64,000 bases of DNA from Chelydra serpentina (Eukaryota; Chordata; Testudines; Chelydridae), in NCBI GenBank assembly GCA_037349315.1, contig JBAIAC010000024.1, positions 36,009,501-36,073,500 on the forward strand. Reading direction: 5' to 3'. The notes beneath the pieces were generated by a model. The model did no database searches. It saw nothing but the letters and a program-made list of their open reading frames with translations, and had not been told where the DNA came from. Position numbers and translations under genes: made by a program. Of the stretch, positions 36,601 through 48,658 are shown piece after piece. Every line of letters begins with the position of its first letter. Position 1 is the stretch's first letter.

Positions 36601-38265
36601 TTAAGTGCTGTTCAGTGTGACCTGCAGTGAAAAGTGTGGGATTTTCCTGCACTATTAAAAATACTTTTTTTTTGCGCATTCTTTTCTTCCTACCATACAG
36701 TGTTGAGGAAACTATCTGAAATACCATTGCTAGGAAATTAAAATAATTTTTTTCAGAGCTTTTAAAATGTTGATTCCACTCTTCATGAAGATGACAGAAC
36801 ACGATAATGTTACGGATGATCTTTTCATACTAGAATCGTCTTTTACTATTTCCTGGATGAAGCCAGATAGGATTCAATTCTGGCACTGACATCTCCCAAC
36901 TATGAACATACACATTTATATTTTTGACACCAGCTCTGCTTCAAGTTGCAAAAAGTTTTAGACAATGTTATGTTAAAGTTCATTTTGCAGTGTCTTACAG
37001 CTCTAGTGCAGTGTAGAATATTAATATTAGACTCTGTGGAAACAATGTTGCCAGTTTGGGAGGTAGTCTTTTACAAAGAAGTTAAATATTAAGGACATTG
37101 TTTAACAATGAATGATGCTGTCAAATATGCAGTTCTAGAGTTATCTTATGAAGCTGAATAGTTAAACATTGTTCTTGCTTCCTGGTTGCCTTTGAAAGGG
37201 TTGTTAGTAATCAATTAGCCACTAATGGAGCAAAAGAGCATTCTGAAAGCTAACTGAATCTGCGATAGAGATAGAGGCCTTCTATCTCATAAAACTGATA
37301 GTTTGTGTTGTCATCTTATACTATGAGATACAGGCCCTAATTCTAATACCCCTAGTCATGCTAGGACCTTACTAAGTTCCGCCACTGAAAGAGTAGGTGC
37401 AGTACTCTTAAGACTACTCATGGAATAAGTTTCTACTCAGGGTGATTGAGGGTGGCAGAATGACACACTATATTTTACAACTTAAGATGACATCAAGGAT
37501 GGAATCGGTCCCTCAGAAACAGCAAAATCACTCATGTTCTTGTGGAATATGTCATAGCTGTCACTCAGGTTTAGTGCAGTTACACCAGCATTTACTTGCC
37601 CCACAGAACCTTTCTATAAAACACTACATTTAAAGAGAAGATCAAACCAGGCCCTTCAACAAAAACTTCATTCCATCTCTTGTGTTCTGCTCCTGTGTTG
37701 TGTTGTATGTGGGTATTGTGAGATTTCAAACATCCTGCAAGTTCTGCTTTTGCAAGCTATTTGATGTAAAATCCAGGAGTCACTTAGCAGTTTAATCCTC
37801 GTTATGATTACACAGACTGTTAATTCCTGGTCTGAAATTTATTGACCTGTTTTTGCTTATAGATTTGAGTAAGGATTTAATTTACATAGTGTTTTAGATT
37901 TTTTTTGTGGGCCTAGCATCACTCGATGACTCCTATGTCTTGATTTTATATCTAGCAACACTCACTTTCTATAGAGAATTAAGTGCAATTTGGGTGTTAC
38001 CACTGTGTCAATTTCAATCCAAATTTTTCTTCTTCTGGACACAGTGTACTATGTACAGTGTTTAATAATGTTGAATCTTTGTACAGAGCATGTACAAAGT
38101 TTGCTTCTGACATTATCCAGAGTAAGTACTAAGGCACATGAATTCCCCATAGATGATAAGCATGACCTACGGGTAGATAGTTCCTCTTCTTTGCTGCCTA
38201 CATATTTGAAATAGCCAATATATTTGGAGAGCTGCTTATTGGGCATTTTTTACTTTTCAGATTAG
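33614..38265. other. Intergenic, no gene recognised
   Basis: About 4.6 kb of AT-rich sequence. No exon, RNA gene or bounded element is supported. Around 35765-35890 a degraded TGATCCTG...AGATCAGAGCC palindromic stretch belongs to the same short-repeat class as 20191-20259. Confidence 0.45.
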
Positions 38266-38510
38266 AGAGATGGAGTGTAGTTCAGTGGTTAGGATTCTAG
38301 CTTGGGTTGTGGGAGACCCAGGTTCAGTTTCTGCTCTGCCACAGGTATTCTACATGACCCTGGGCAATTCTCTTAGTTTCTGTGAGCCTCAGCTCTCATC
38401 TGTAAAATGGGGATAACAGCACATCCCTGCCTCACAGGGGTTTGTGGGAATAAATACATTGAAGATTGTGAGGTGCTCAGATGGCTATGGAGGCCATAAA
38501 AGATTAATAA
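38266..38510 (+). mobile_element. MIR-type SINE, head to tail
   Basis: A tRNA-like head (AGTGTAGTTCAGTGGTTAGG and GGTTCAGTTTCTGC) is followed by the MIR core (ACCCTGGGCAATTCTCTTAG, CATCTGTAAAATGGGGATAA). The 3' part reads TTGTGAGGTGCTCAGATGGC then AGATTAATAAAGG. This is one of the most complete MIR copies in the window. It lies just beyond the presumed COL11A1 polyadenylation site. Confidence 0.88.
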
Positions 38511-38779
38511 AGGTTGTGAAAGGAAGTCAAGACCACAATTTTGCAGTTAGTAGCACACAAGCAGACTGCTATGACTACACAAAGCCCCATTGACTTTATC
38601 AGGGCTCTATTGGAGCCTTAGGTATTAACACCTCTGCTCATGATGCATTTGTAGTGCTTGGCTGTGTATATGATAAGATACGTTGTTCATTCTGGGTGGT
38701 CTGAAAGCAGAATGCTGTTACACTACTGAAACTGATGTAATATTTCTTGTAGTTTGAAGAAACAGAGTGACCAGTTCAG

Positions 38780-40368
38780 GTAGTCAAGACTTGATTTTAT
38801 TAATAAAATTCGTATTTTCCCTCTTTGAGGTGACAGTTACAAACTTTGGTTCAAAAATAAAAGATATTCTGAACAGCAAAAGGTTGACTTTTAAAATCTC
38901 ACTTTTACATGTATAAAATACCAGTTGGAAATGAGGCAGTGGAATCTGGTACCAATTAATTTAACAATTTATATAAGAAATAGTAACAAACATTTATTTT
39001 CAAGTCTTACATATATTATGAAAAATAATTACAAAAGGATTTGTGTTTTAAAGTTAAAATGTTATTTCTACTTCCAACTACCTGAAAAAAAAATGTTTAG
39101 ATGGAAGGCCAAACCAACCTTTTTGTGAGATTTGGATTGCAAGTTGTAACAGTTTGGGTCAGAAAACAAGCTCTGTAGGTAGCAGTCCCCTCGTACGTTG
39201 CTTCGCAACTAGGTAGAATCACATGACCTAGACATATTGTGTTCCTGGCCTTACGTTGAAATTACAGAGAATTCATATTGATGGGATGGGCAAATAATAT
39301 ATGGGCTATCATGTGGAACTTAGTATCCAGTTCAGAAGCAAATATTCATTACTGCTCACATAAAAACTATGTAAACACTGCACAAATCCATAAATAGTTG
39401 TTTTGAATCAAGTTTTAATATTTATATGGTTCAAAGAAGCACAGTTAAAACAAATTCAGATGAGATAGAAAAAAAAAAGGATAACTATAACTACCAGTTA
39501 CTTCACATGGACTTAAACAGATCTCTGCACATACTTTCCCCCCCTTTTTCATACACATTTTCCCCACCCAAAAATATAAACTTGATTATTTTAGGTATAT
39601 ACAGGTATCTTAAGAAATCCAGGGATCCAAAAAACAAAATAAAAAGTCTGAGGTAATAGCACCATGGAATACAGCACCTCAGTTGGTGCGTTCATTCTTG
39701 AAATTCATTCTCACAAAGTAATATCAGCAAAGTGTTGTTTTGAGTTTCTTGCCAAAGATTTTCCAGTTTTGCCACCTGAAGCTTTGTTGGCGACTTCAAA
39801 TAACAGAGCTTTTCAACATCAATATATACAAAGGGACTTTATTATTAATAGGAAAAATTAAATTGGATTCACTGGAAATTACAACTTTATTTTTCATAAT
39901 ACATATACAGTATTGACAACAACGTTTTGCAATTATAAAATAAGAGCCAGATGCAATTCAGAGACACATGCAAGTTTTGGAAATGGACACAGATATAACA
40001 GTATAGTACTGTACATAGAATAATTACAATTTATTAAACATACCTCCTTAGCACCTCTTTGTTGAAACAGAAGGAGCACCATGACATTCATGTTTTACAG
40101 CACCAAGGAATCCAAAGGGAGTATTCATAAACCTAGCCCTATGTTGTGTGTTTCTGCCACAGCCTCTTATGTCCCTCATGATTTGCCAAATAAGTTTAAG
40201 TCATGTGATTCTGGCCCTACAAGGGCAACGGATATTTCCTAGATAAGACATACGTAACCAGCAAGACATTTTTTCTATGCCATCCTTAATCAAAACTTGC
40301 ATGTGGCATGAAGTGGGTTGGTGGCACCTAGGCACAATTTGTTTGCCGATCCGCTCTTTGCCCTATAC
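38780..40368 (-). other. COL11A1: COL11A1 3' untranslated region (probable extent)
   Basis: Starts right after the COL11A1 stop codon on the minus strand. The interval is AT-rich with no open frame on minus. Several minus-strand AATAAA hexamers occur, for example at 39838-39843 and 38796-38801. I take the last as the probable distal polyadenylation signal, because a UTR of about 1.6 kb is normal for this gene and a MIR follows beyond it. Exact end and use of proximal sites cannot be told from sequence. Confidence 0.45.
38796..38801 (-). terminator. COL11A1: Candidate distal COL11A1 polyadenylation signal
   Basis: Minus-strand AATAAA followed within 40 nt by T-rich sequence (CTCTGTTTCTTC). 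It is chosen over earlier hexamers only on expected UTR length. Confidence 0.35.
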
Positions 40369-40635
<267 letters not shown>

Positions 40636-42596
40636 TTACTGGACAGTATGCACTAATGCGAGATGTTTCTAATAAGATGTTTTTTCTTGAATTCTTTTCT
40701 TTTTTAAAATTAGTATTTTTATCTTCTAAAAATGCAAATGTGAAACCACTGTTTTTGGAAAAGAGAAAGTGATTGAACAGCACAAAAATCTATGGGCTAA
40801 AACAGGCTCCCCTCACCAGAAAAATCCATAAGAGGTTTAAAGGTCTGTGGAGAATTCTGAGTTTACATATGTAGTAGCTGGTGAATCATGTTGTCACAGG
40901 TTGTGGGGACTTTATCCTCATGAAGAGGCCAGTAATCCAATCTGGAGATGACAACTGAGACAATGTGCACTTCCAAGGAGAAGGGCTGTAACCTCATTTC
41001 AAAGTGCTACAGCAGCTACTTGGAAATTCAAAATATCCAGGACTCTGACATGACTGCTAGATTGTGCACCTTTGTTTATTTTTTAAAAAAGTAGGCAAAC
41101 CCTTTTAATCGTGGGGGCAGATATCAGCTCCACCATCTCCTCTGGTATTTTACCCAGCCAAAGCAACATCTTGCTATCATCTGGAGTGAGCTTCTGTCAT
41201 CTTACCCCCTCATCCAACCCCCCACTCTCAGAGAAACATTGAGAAAGCTGAGAGAATGTCACAGCAGGCTATGATAAAAAGGGATGTAGAATCTAGTGTT
41301 ATCAGCTTATTAATGGCACTATGCCCTCAAACTATTTCACTACCTCTCCCAATAGTTCCACATATAGATGCCACGATAGCAGAAGCTATAAAGAAAATAC
41401 TAAAATAACTAGAAAGAGAGGTAGACGTTGAAGAGAAGCAGTCATAGAATAGAACCCTATAGCACTTCATCATGAGAAGTCTTCTGGCAGATAAATAAAA
41501 CACTACTATTCATCTAAAGAAGAAAAGAACACAGCCAATCGAGCATCATTCTGTCTAACTCTGCTAGATTTCATACCTGTGTGAACACCCCAGGCTTTTT
41601 GCATCAAAAACCAGGTGATAGAGGTAAAAGAATCCACAGTGAACGTGATATACATCCATTGCCAAGAAGAGATCACTGACCAACTACACTAGCAATGTCT
41701 CTGTATCACAACCTGGTCTAACACAAATGGAAAAGGTTTTAGGAAACCCAAGGACACCAGGTATTGCCCCAAGCTATTTATCACAACCTTCTCAATAACT
41801 AAAAAAAGAATTTTAGAGAGGATTCTTAGATATCACAAAAACACGATTAGTCAGGTATAAATGCATAGATATGTAGCTATCTAACAAATGGCAAAATATT
41901 CAGCATTGAGACATGGCTTCTGAGGCAAGAAGCTAACAACTGATAAACCTGAATGGACCCAGTACCTTGTTGGAGAGATGATCAGATAGCTGCTGTGTGT
42001 ATGGAATATTCCTAGTGACACTAGGGAAGCTGGGAGAAGAGTGGGCAGGATATAATTCATGGACTTTACCTCGTGTTGATGTCTGCTCTTCTTTTAGATA
42101 AGCAATGCACACACGTCAAACTATGCAATTTGTTCACAAGCCTTGGCTCCATTGCGTATCTATGAAGTACAGCTATCCAATGCACATTTTTGTTGTATTC
42201 ACTATGTATCTTTCCCTTGCATGAATTGATTTCAGAGACTTAACATATACTAACAGTGCAATACCTCCTTTCACAATACTTATTTTCTGCTGCTTTTCCC
42301 TTACATAACATTTACAATAGCAAAATATCTAATTTCAGCACACTGGCACTAACAGCAACCATTCATGCCAAACTTTGCTTTGCTATTGCTTAATTTACGG
42401 TTGATATTTTTCTTCATATGAAATTTAAAGAAATGACTAATTCATTGTAGTTAAAATCTTCTAAAATGGCAGAATATTAAAAACAAAATCTTCAGACCCT
42501 TTCTTAGAAAGAAGCCAGTATAAGAATGAACTAGTTTGACTACTAAGCTCACCTGTCATATTAAAGTAGAAAAGAATATTTTGAACCTATACTTAC

Positions 42597-42830
42597 TGCA
42601 CAGCCATCATGAAGAGCTTTGATGTAAGGATTGTTGTCATAAGACATCTCTTCATCATTTGATCCTAAGAACCTCAGTGCTTTGTCATAGCTGTCAGATG
42701 ACACATCATGCCAAGCTACTGACTGATGACAGTTGTAAGTGAAATTTTGTCTGGCAGAGGCACTCAGTAGTTTAAGGAATGTCATTTGAACCATATTAAT
42801 GGAATTGCCTTCAACATCCACATAGGAAAG
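42597..42830 (-). CDS. COL11A1: COL11A1 COLFI exon (main C-propeptide core)
   Basis: 78 codons, phase 0 at both ends, acceptor TTCCAG and donor GTAAGT. It runs from [20 protein letters not shown] to [24 protein letters not shown] carries the conserved N-glycosylation sequon NFT and a propeptide cysteine. The [14 protein letters not shown] block is the most conserved part of COLFI. Frame and splice sites are intact, so this is a working exon. Confidence 0.97.
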
Positions 42831-43328
42831 CTGGAAAATATAAGTAGGCACATGAACATTTGGTTGTTTCCTTCTCTTAAGTGCAAAAGCGGAAAATTAC
42901 TGTTGACACAGAATCCCATTAACTGACCTTAATGTAAAAATCAGCTGCTACATACTATATTGTCATTGTTAGCTTTTAAAGCACAATCAAGGTATGAATC
43001 AGTAAACAGGTTTTCATTTCATAGCAGGAATTATACATTTAGCTGCATCCTATTGCAAGATGCAGAGAATTATCTCCAAAATATTCTGTGACCTTGGTAT
43101 AGCAAATTCTTCTGGGACACAGGTTCAGTTAATTGTAACTATATGTCTGTTACTGAGTATGCATAAATGGTGCTGCAGCCTATCTTTAGTTACCTGGAAT
43201 GGAGCATGGGGACCTGCACTCAAGCTGTTTTGCAGAGGGTTAGTGATGGTGCAAGAGCTGCCAGAATACAGTAGTCCGCTCTACAGTTAACCACTGGCAT
43301 TTCTGCTACATTTGAAGCATGATAAATA

Positions 43329-43445
43329 TAGAGTGACCAGGCAGCAAATGTGAAAAATCAGGATGGGGGGAGGGAGGAGCCTATATAAAAGAAAGACCCC
43401 AAAATCGGGACTGTCCCTATAAAATCGGGACATCTGGTCACCCTA
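43329..43445. mobile_element. hAT-type MITE in COL11A1 intron
   Basis: The ends TAGAGTGACCAG and CTGGTCACCCTA are inverted copies with one mismatch. Perfect 8-bp duplications GATAAATA flank it at 43321-43328 and 43446-43453. The interior contains two tandem-like ATCGGGAC motifs (about 43395-43430). At 117 bp it is non-coding and was mobilised in trans. It sits about 500 bp from one COLFI exon and 200 bp from the next, and shows no sign of disturbing splice sites. Confidence 0.92.
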
Positions 43446-43644
43446 GATAAATAGAAAAGCACAGGGCAGGCTCCTGCTGTCCAATATGCAAGAGCCACTT
43501 AACTGCTCTTATGTTTAAGGGGGAAAAGGTTGAGGCTGCACGAATTCCTTTTTGTATTATCTAGTCAAGATTACTTGGTGAATGCTGATCATTGATAGTA
43601 CATGCCTGGTTTCTGAATCACTGTATGTTGAGATGACTACTTAC

Positions 43645-43713
43645 CAATTTCCCTCTCTTAAATTCACTAAACCAGGCTCCTGGATTCTCCTTTGGCCATG
43701 ATGAAATTCTTAC
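43645..43713 (-). CDS. COL11A1: COL11A1 COLFI exon (69 bp)
   Basis: 23 codons, phase 0, encoding [20 protein letters not shown] and GKL. The acceptor is GCAACAG and the donor GTAAGT. The exon itself begins GTAAGA, donor-like bases right after the acceptor, which is a coincidence of the VR codons. It is part of the C-propeptide domain between the trimerisation-region exon and the main core exon. Confidence 0.96.
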
Positions 43714-44435
43714 CTGTTGCAAAGGAGCAGAGAATGTGAGTATTTACAACATACATTAGAAAAAAGAATGCATTTTCACATCAAAAACTACAAAATAAAT
43801 CTTCCTTCTGTGATATCAACCTATTTCAAGTGGTCTTTGGAACTATGCAGAGACACATCTACATTTGATTTATTTAATTCCCTAAAACTGGATACATTGC
43901 TTAGACAGAGATAAAATACCTACAAATTAATTGCTTTAGACCAACTGAACTGAATTAAAGATGACAGAATAATTTCTGTTCATAAGCTGTACAGAGCATG
44001 TAGGAGAGATACCTCAGATCAATTCAAATAAGTTATTGGGGTAAACTGCACCCGTTTGGATTAATTAGGATTTGCACTGGTATGACTACATTGATTCATA
44101 TCCCTTGTCTAGATAGTCTTTTAGAAAGACTTCTTCACTGGTTGCACATTAGGCAGCCATTTATACCTATGGGTGTGAAACACTACCAGTTCATAATAGT
44201 AGTGTTTTTCAGCCACTTTGTACAGGTATAAATGATACCAGTAAGGGTAAGACAGTAGAGAATCAGACACTAGAGTCTGTGTTCATTAGTAATGGGTAAA
44301 TAGCTGTGTCACATCCTGGGCTGCAGGAGACATTTAGCTAGCAAGCAGGTGAGTAAAAAAGTACATCTGAAAAAAAGGGGGTAAAAAGTGGCTATTTGTT
44401 AACTTTGTGTATCATTTCATTGCCTTACTCATGTT

Positions 44436-44838
44436 TAAGGCTAAGATTTAGTCATGGGTATTTTTAGTTAAAATCATGGACAGGTCACAGGCAATAAACA
44501 AAAATTCATGGCCCTGACCATGACCTGTACTATGTATCCTTGACTAAATCTTGGGTGCTCTGGGGGGTTCCAGGGGCGCAGCTGCTGCTCTGGAGGGGGG
44601 AATCTGGGGTGCCTGCTGGTGGTGGTGGGGGTCTCCGGGGCACCTGCTGGTGCTCTGAGGGTGGGTGGGGGGCTCCTGGGCACCTGCTGGTGCTCAGGGT
44701 GAGGGGGTGGCCCGGGACTGCTGCTGCCGCTGCTGGCCCTAGGGTCAGTCACATCTGCCAGCTGCAGAAGTCATGGAGGTCCCAGAAAGTCACTGAATCC
44801 ATGACTTCTGAGACCTCCGTAACAGACTCGCAACCTTA
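44436..44838. mobile_element. hAT-type non-autonomous element in COL11A1 intron
   Basis: The ends TAAGGCTAAG and CGCAACCTTA are diverged inverted repeats. Perfect 8-bp duplications CTCATGTT lie at 44428-44435 and 44839-44846. The 403-bp interior has mirrored ATGGACAGGTCACAGG / CCTGACCATGACCTGT segments on the left and a G-rich central block with repeated CACCTGCTGGTGCTC units (44640-44700). There is no transposase. It ends about 150 bp from the neighbouring exon at 44990. Confidence 0.88.
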
Positions 44839-44923
44839 CTCATGTTTATGCAAATTAAATGTAATAATTAGCATGTAAGAAAAATAGATAAATGCAAACA
44901 TGACAGTATAATTTTACTATTTA

Positions 44924-45127
<204 letters not shown>

Positions 45128-45763
45128 TTAAGATAGCGATTGATTTGGAAGTCATATTTTACTGCCATCTAATGCTCCTCAAAAAGTTGTAGCTGTAAAG
45201 CTATAGTTGTTTTATCTTAAAGATTGGGAAGTAAAAACAATTTTTTGTCGTTGTCTTTATTGCCCCTTTATGAAAGATAAAACCAGCCTCAGTCATTTTT
45301 TATTTTATTTTAGCTTGTATTTATGTCAGGGTATGACTCCCTTTGTTTGCTGAAGGATTTTAGTAAGTCATTTGCAGAACTGGTGAATGGCAACGCAGGA
45401 GGCTGAAATCTGAGGCAGAGCTCTCCGAGAGACCCCAGCTGAATGGAGAAAGCATGTTGTATATGTCAGCCTCCTGTGTCTTCAACATCCAGATCCTTCA
45501 GTTAAAGAAAAGTCAGAACCTGATATTTCGAAATGTTGAAAGAAAAGCAAGCAGAAGAAATGTTAAGACTACATCATAAAGGAGCAGTTCAAACCCTGGG
45601 CTGGATTGTGATGTTTAGGCACAGCCCTGTGTTCAGGGTGGTGTGGAGCTGCATAGTCATAGGAGGGTGCATGTCAGAAATCGTAGGTATGCAGAAGCAG
45701 GGTGCCTGCTACTATGCACCTCTGTGGAGTTCAGCTTATTTCTTCACCTCTGCTGGGTGGTGC

Positions 45764-46277
45764 CAGGGCTGGTGCAAAAAGTTTCGCGCCCTAGGCGAAA
45801 CTTCCTTGCACCAGCCCTGTGCACCGCCCAGCTAACGCCGCCACCCCCCACCCCCGGCAGCCAGCTCCCCTGCCCACGGCAGGCGGCTCCCTAACCCCCA
45901 CCCGCGGCAGCCTCCCCCCGCCCGTGGCGAGCCGCCCCCTGCCTCCATGCTCAGCCGCGCGCGGAGCCAGGAGGCAGCCGCGGCGAACCGCCCCTGCCTC
46001 CTGGCTCTATGCTCAGCCACTGAACTGAGCATGGAGCCGGGAGGCAGGAGGCAGCCGCGGCAAGCCACCTGCAAAGCCCTGCTGAGCCCCAGCAGCAGGG
46101 CAACAGCCCTTGCCACAGCAGGGCTTTGCGAGGAAGTAGGTGGCTGCCTCCCGGCTCGAGCATGGAGCGGGGAGGCAGGAGGCAGCCGCCCGGTGCCAAG
46201 GGCAGCGAAATGCCACCCCCCAAATCCTGGCACCCTAGGCAACTGCCTAGGGTCGCCTAGTGATAGCGCCGGCCGTG
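45764..46277. mobile_element. GC-rich hAT-type element with perfect 8-bp target duplication
   Basis: The left end CAGGGCTGGTGC and right end GCGCCGGCCGTG are inverted with a few mismatches. Direct repeats GGTGGTGC flank it exactly at 45756-45763 and 46278-46285. The 514-bp interior is very rich in C, G and CpG. It contains nested inverted repeats, for example GCAAAGCCCTGCTG against CAGCAGGGCTTTGC around 46070-46130, and a short palindrome near 45781-45801. No transposase is encoded. Long open frames on both strands here come from base composition, not from genes. Confidence 0.92.
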
Positions 46278-46358
46278 GGTGGTGCATGCTGGGACTAGAG
46301 CCATTGCCCCTGCTTCTAACTCCTGAATTATGCATCTGCACTGGCAGCACTGGTGGAA

Positions 46359-48658
46359 ACTGAGATAAGCTGCTCACAAACAGGGAAGAAATAGTAGAGG
46401 AAGCAATAGTGGAAGGGAACCTGGGAGGCAGTGACCATGAGATGGTAGAGTTCAGGATCCTGACACAAGGAAGAAAGGAGAGCAGTAGAACAGAGACCCT
46501 GGACTTCAGAAAAGCAGACTTTGACTCCCTCAGGGAACTGATGGGCAACGTCCCCTGGGAGAATAACATGAGGGGGAAAGGAGTCGAGAAAAGCTGGCTG
46601 TATTTTAAGGAATCCTTATTGAGGTTGCAGGAACAAACCATCCCGATGTGTAGAAAGAAAAGTAAATATGGCAGGCGACCAGCTTGGCTTAACAGGGAAA
46701 TCCTTGCTCGTCTTAAACACAAAAAAGCAGCTTACAAGAAGTGGAAGATTGGACAAATGACTAGGGAGGAGTATAAAAATATACAGGCATGCAGGAGTGA
46801 AATTAGGAAGGCCAAATCACACTTGGAGTTGCAGCTAGCCGGAGATGTTAGGAGTAACAAGAAGGGTTTCTTCAGGTATGTGAGCAACAAGAAGAAAGTC
46901 AAGGAAAGTGTGGGCCCCTTGCTGAATGAGGGAGGGAACCTAGTGATAGAGGATGTGGAGAAAGCTAGTGTACTCAATGCTTTTTTTGCCTCTGTCTTCA
47001 CAGACAAGGTCAGCTCCCAGGCGGCTGCATTCCGCAGCACGGTATGGGGAGGAGGTGACCAGCCCTCTGTGGAGAAAGAAGTCGTTCGGGACTATTTAGA
47101 AAAGCTGGACGAGCACAAGTCCATGGGGCCGGATGTACTACATCTGAGGGTGCTAAAGGAGTTGGCTGATGTGATTGCAGAGCCATTGGCCATTATCTTT
47201 GAAAAATCATGGCAATCGGGGGAGGTCCTAGATGACTGGAAAAAAGCTAATGTAGTGCCAATCTTTTAAAAAGGGAAGAAGGAAGATCCGGGGAACTACA
47301 GGCCAGTCAGTCTCACCTCAGTCCCTGGAAAAATCATGGAACAGGTCCTCAAGGAATCAATTCTGAACCACTTAAAGGAGGGGAAAGTGATCAGGAACAG
47401 TCAGCATGGATTCACCAAGGGCAAGTCATGCCTGACTAACCTAATTGCCTTCTATGATGAGATAACTGACTCTGTGGATAAGGGGAAAGCAGTGGATGTG
47501 CTAGTTCTTGACTTTAGCAAAGCTTTTGATACAATCTCCCACGGTGTTCTTGCCAGCAAGTTAAAGAAGTACAGGTTGGATGAATGGACGGTAAGGTGGA
47601 TAGAAAACTGGCTGGATGATCGCGCTCAATGGGTAGTGATCAATGGCTCCATGTCTAGTTGGCAGCCGGTATCAAGTGGAGTGCCCCAAGAGTCGGTGCT
47701 GGGGCCGGTTTTGTTCAATATCTTCATCAATGATCTGGAGGATGGTGTGGACTGCACCCTTAGCAAGTTTGCAGATGACACTAAACTGGGAGGAGTGGTT
47801 GATACGCTGGAGGGTAGGGATAGGATACAGAGGGACCTAGACAAATTAGAGGATTGGGCCAAAAGAAATCTGATGAGGTTCAACAAGGACAAGTGCAGAG
47901 TCCTGCACTTAGGACGGAAGAATCCCATGCACTGCTATAGACTAGGGACCGAATGGCTGGGCAGCGGTTCTGCAGAAAAGGACCTTGGGGTTACAGTGGA
48001 CGAAAAGCTGAATATGAGTCAACATTGTGTCCTTGTTGCCAAGAAGGCTAACGGCATTTTGGGCTGTATAAGTAGGGGCATTTCCAGCAGATCGAGGGAC
48101 GTGATTATTCCCCTCTATTCGGCACTGGTGAGGCCTCATTTGGAGTACTGTGTCCAGTTTTGGGCCCTACACTACAAGAAGGATGTGGATAAATTGAAAA
48201 GAGTCCAGCGGAGGGCAACAAAAATGATTAGGGGGCTGGAGCACATGACTTATGAAGAGAGGCTGAGGGAACTGGGATTGTTTAGCCTGCAGAAGAGAAG
48301 AATGAGGGGGGATTTGATAGCTGCTTTCAACTACCTGAAAGGGGGTTCCAAAGAGGATGGATCTAGACTGTTCTCAGTGGTAGAAGATGACAGAACAAGG
48401 AGTAATGGTCTCAAGTTGCAGAGGGGGAGGTTTAGGTTGGATATTAGGAAAAACGTTTTCACTAGTAGGGTGGTGAAGCACTGGAATGGGTTACCTAGGG
48501 AGGTGGTGGAACATCCTTCCTTAGATGTTTTTAAGGCCAGGCTTGACAAAGCCCTGGCTGGGATGATTTAGTTGGGGTTGGTCCTGCTTTGAGCAGGGGG
48601 TTGGACTAGATGACCTCCTGAGGTCCCTTCCAACCCTGAGATTCTATGATTCTATGAT
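46359..48658 (+). mobile_element. CR1 LINE, 5'-truncated, nearly intact 3' 2.3 kb
   Basis: Starts abruptly inside the endonuclease domain (KLLTNREE at 46367, [13 protein letters not shown]) and runs through the complete RT to stop at 48569. A short 3' UTR with GACCTCCTGAGGTCCCTTCC follows, then a terminal ATTCTATGATTCTATGAT, the octamer tail of CR1. 5' truncation is usual for CR1. It lies in a COL11A1 intron, antisense to the gene. Just two clear lesions were seen: a stop at 47267 and a Gly-to-Glu change in an RT motif. That suggests a fairly young insertion. Confidence 0.95.
46367..48571 (+). pseudogene. CR1 ORF2 remnant (endonuclease end and reverse transcriptase)
   Basis: One reading frame continues across the whole segment. 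The linker has [20 protein letters not shown]; the RT shows [19 protein letters not shown] (47295), [15 protein letters not shown] (47502), [15 protein letters not shown] (47676) and FADDTK at 47768, the catalytic site. The C-terminus has [20 protein letters not shown] and ends KALAGMI. A TAA at 47267-47269 replaces the lysine expected in VPIFKKGKK, splitting it into two open frames (46409-47269 and 47336-48571). PQES has Glu at 47690-47692 where RT motifs have Gly. The protein is therefore probably inactive. Confidence 0.92.

Noticed and set aside
45764..46277. CpG-island promoter inside COL11A1
   Set aside because: Exact 8-bp duplications and inverted ends show it is an inserted element.
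45832..46722. Open frame of 296 codons on minus
   Set aside because: It crosses the GC-rich hAT-type element and then the antisense of a CR1 frame. Composition explains the lack of stops and no domain is seen.
46409..48571. Two long plus-strand open frames as host genes
   Set aside because: They are one CR1 ORF2 split by a stop codon, with RT motifs and a CR1 3' tail.
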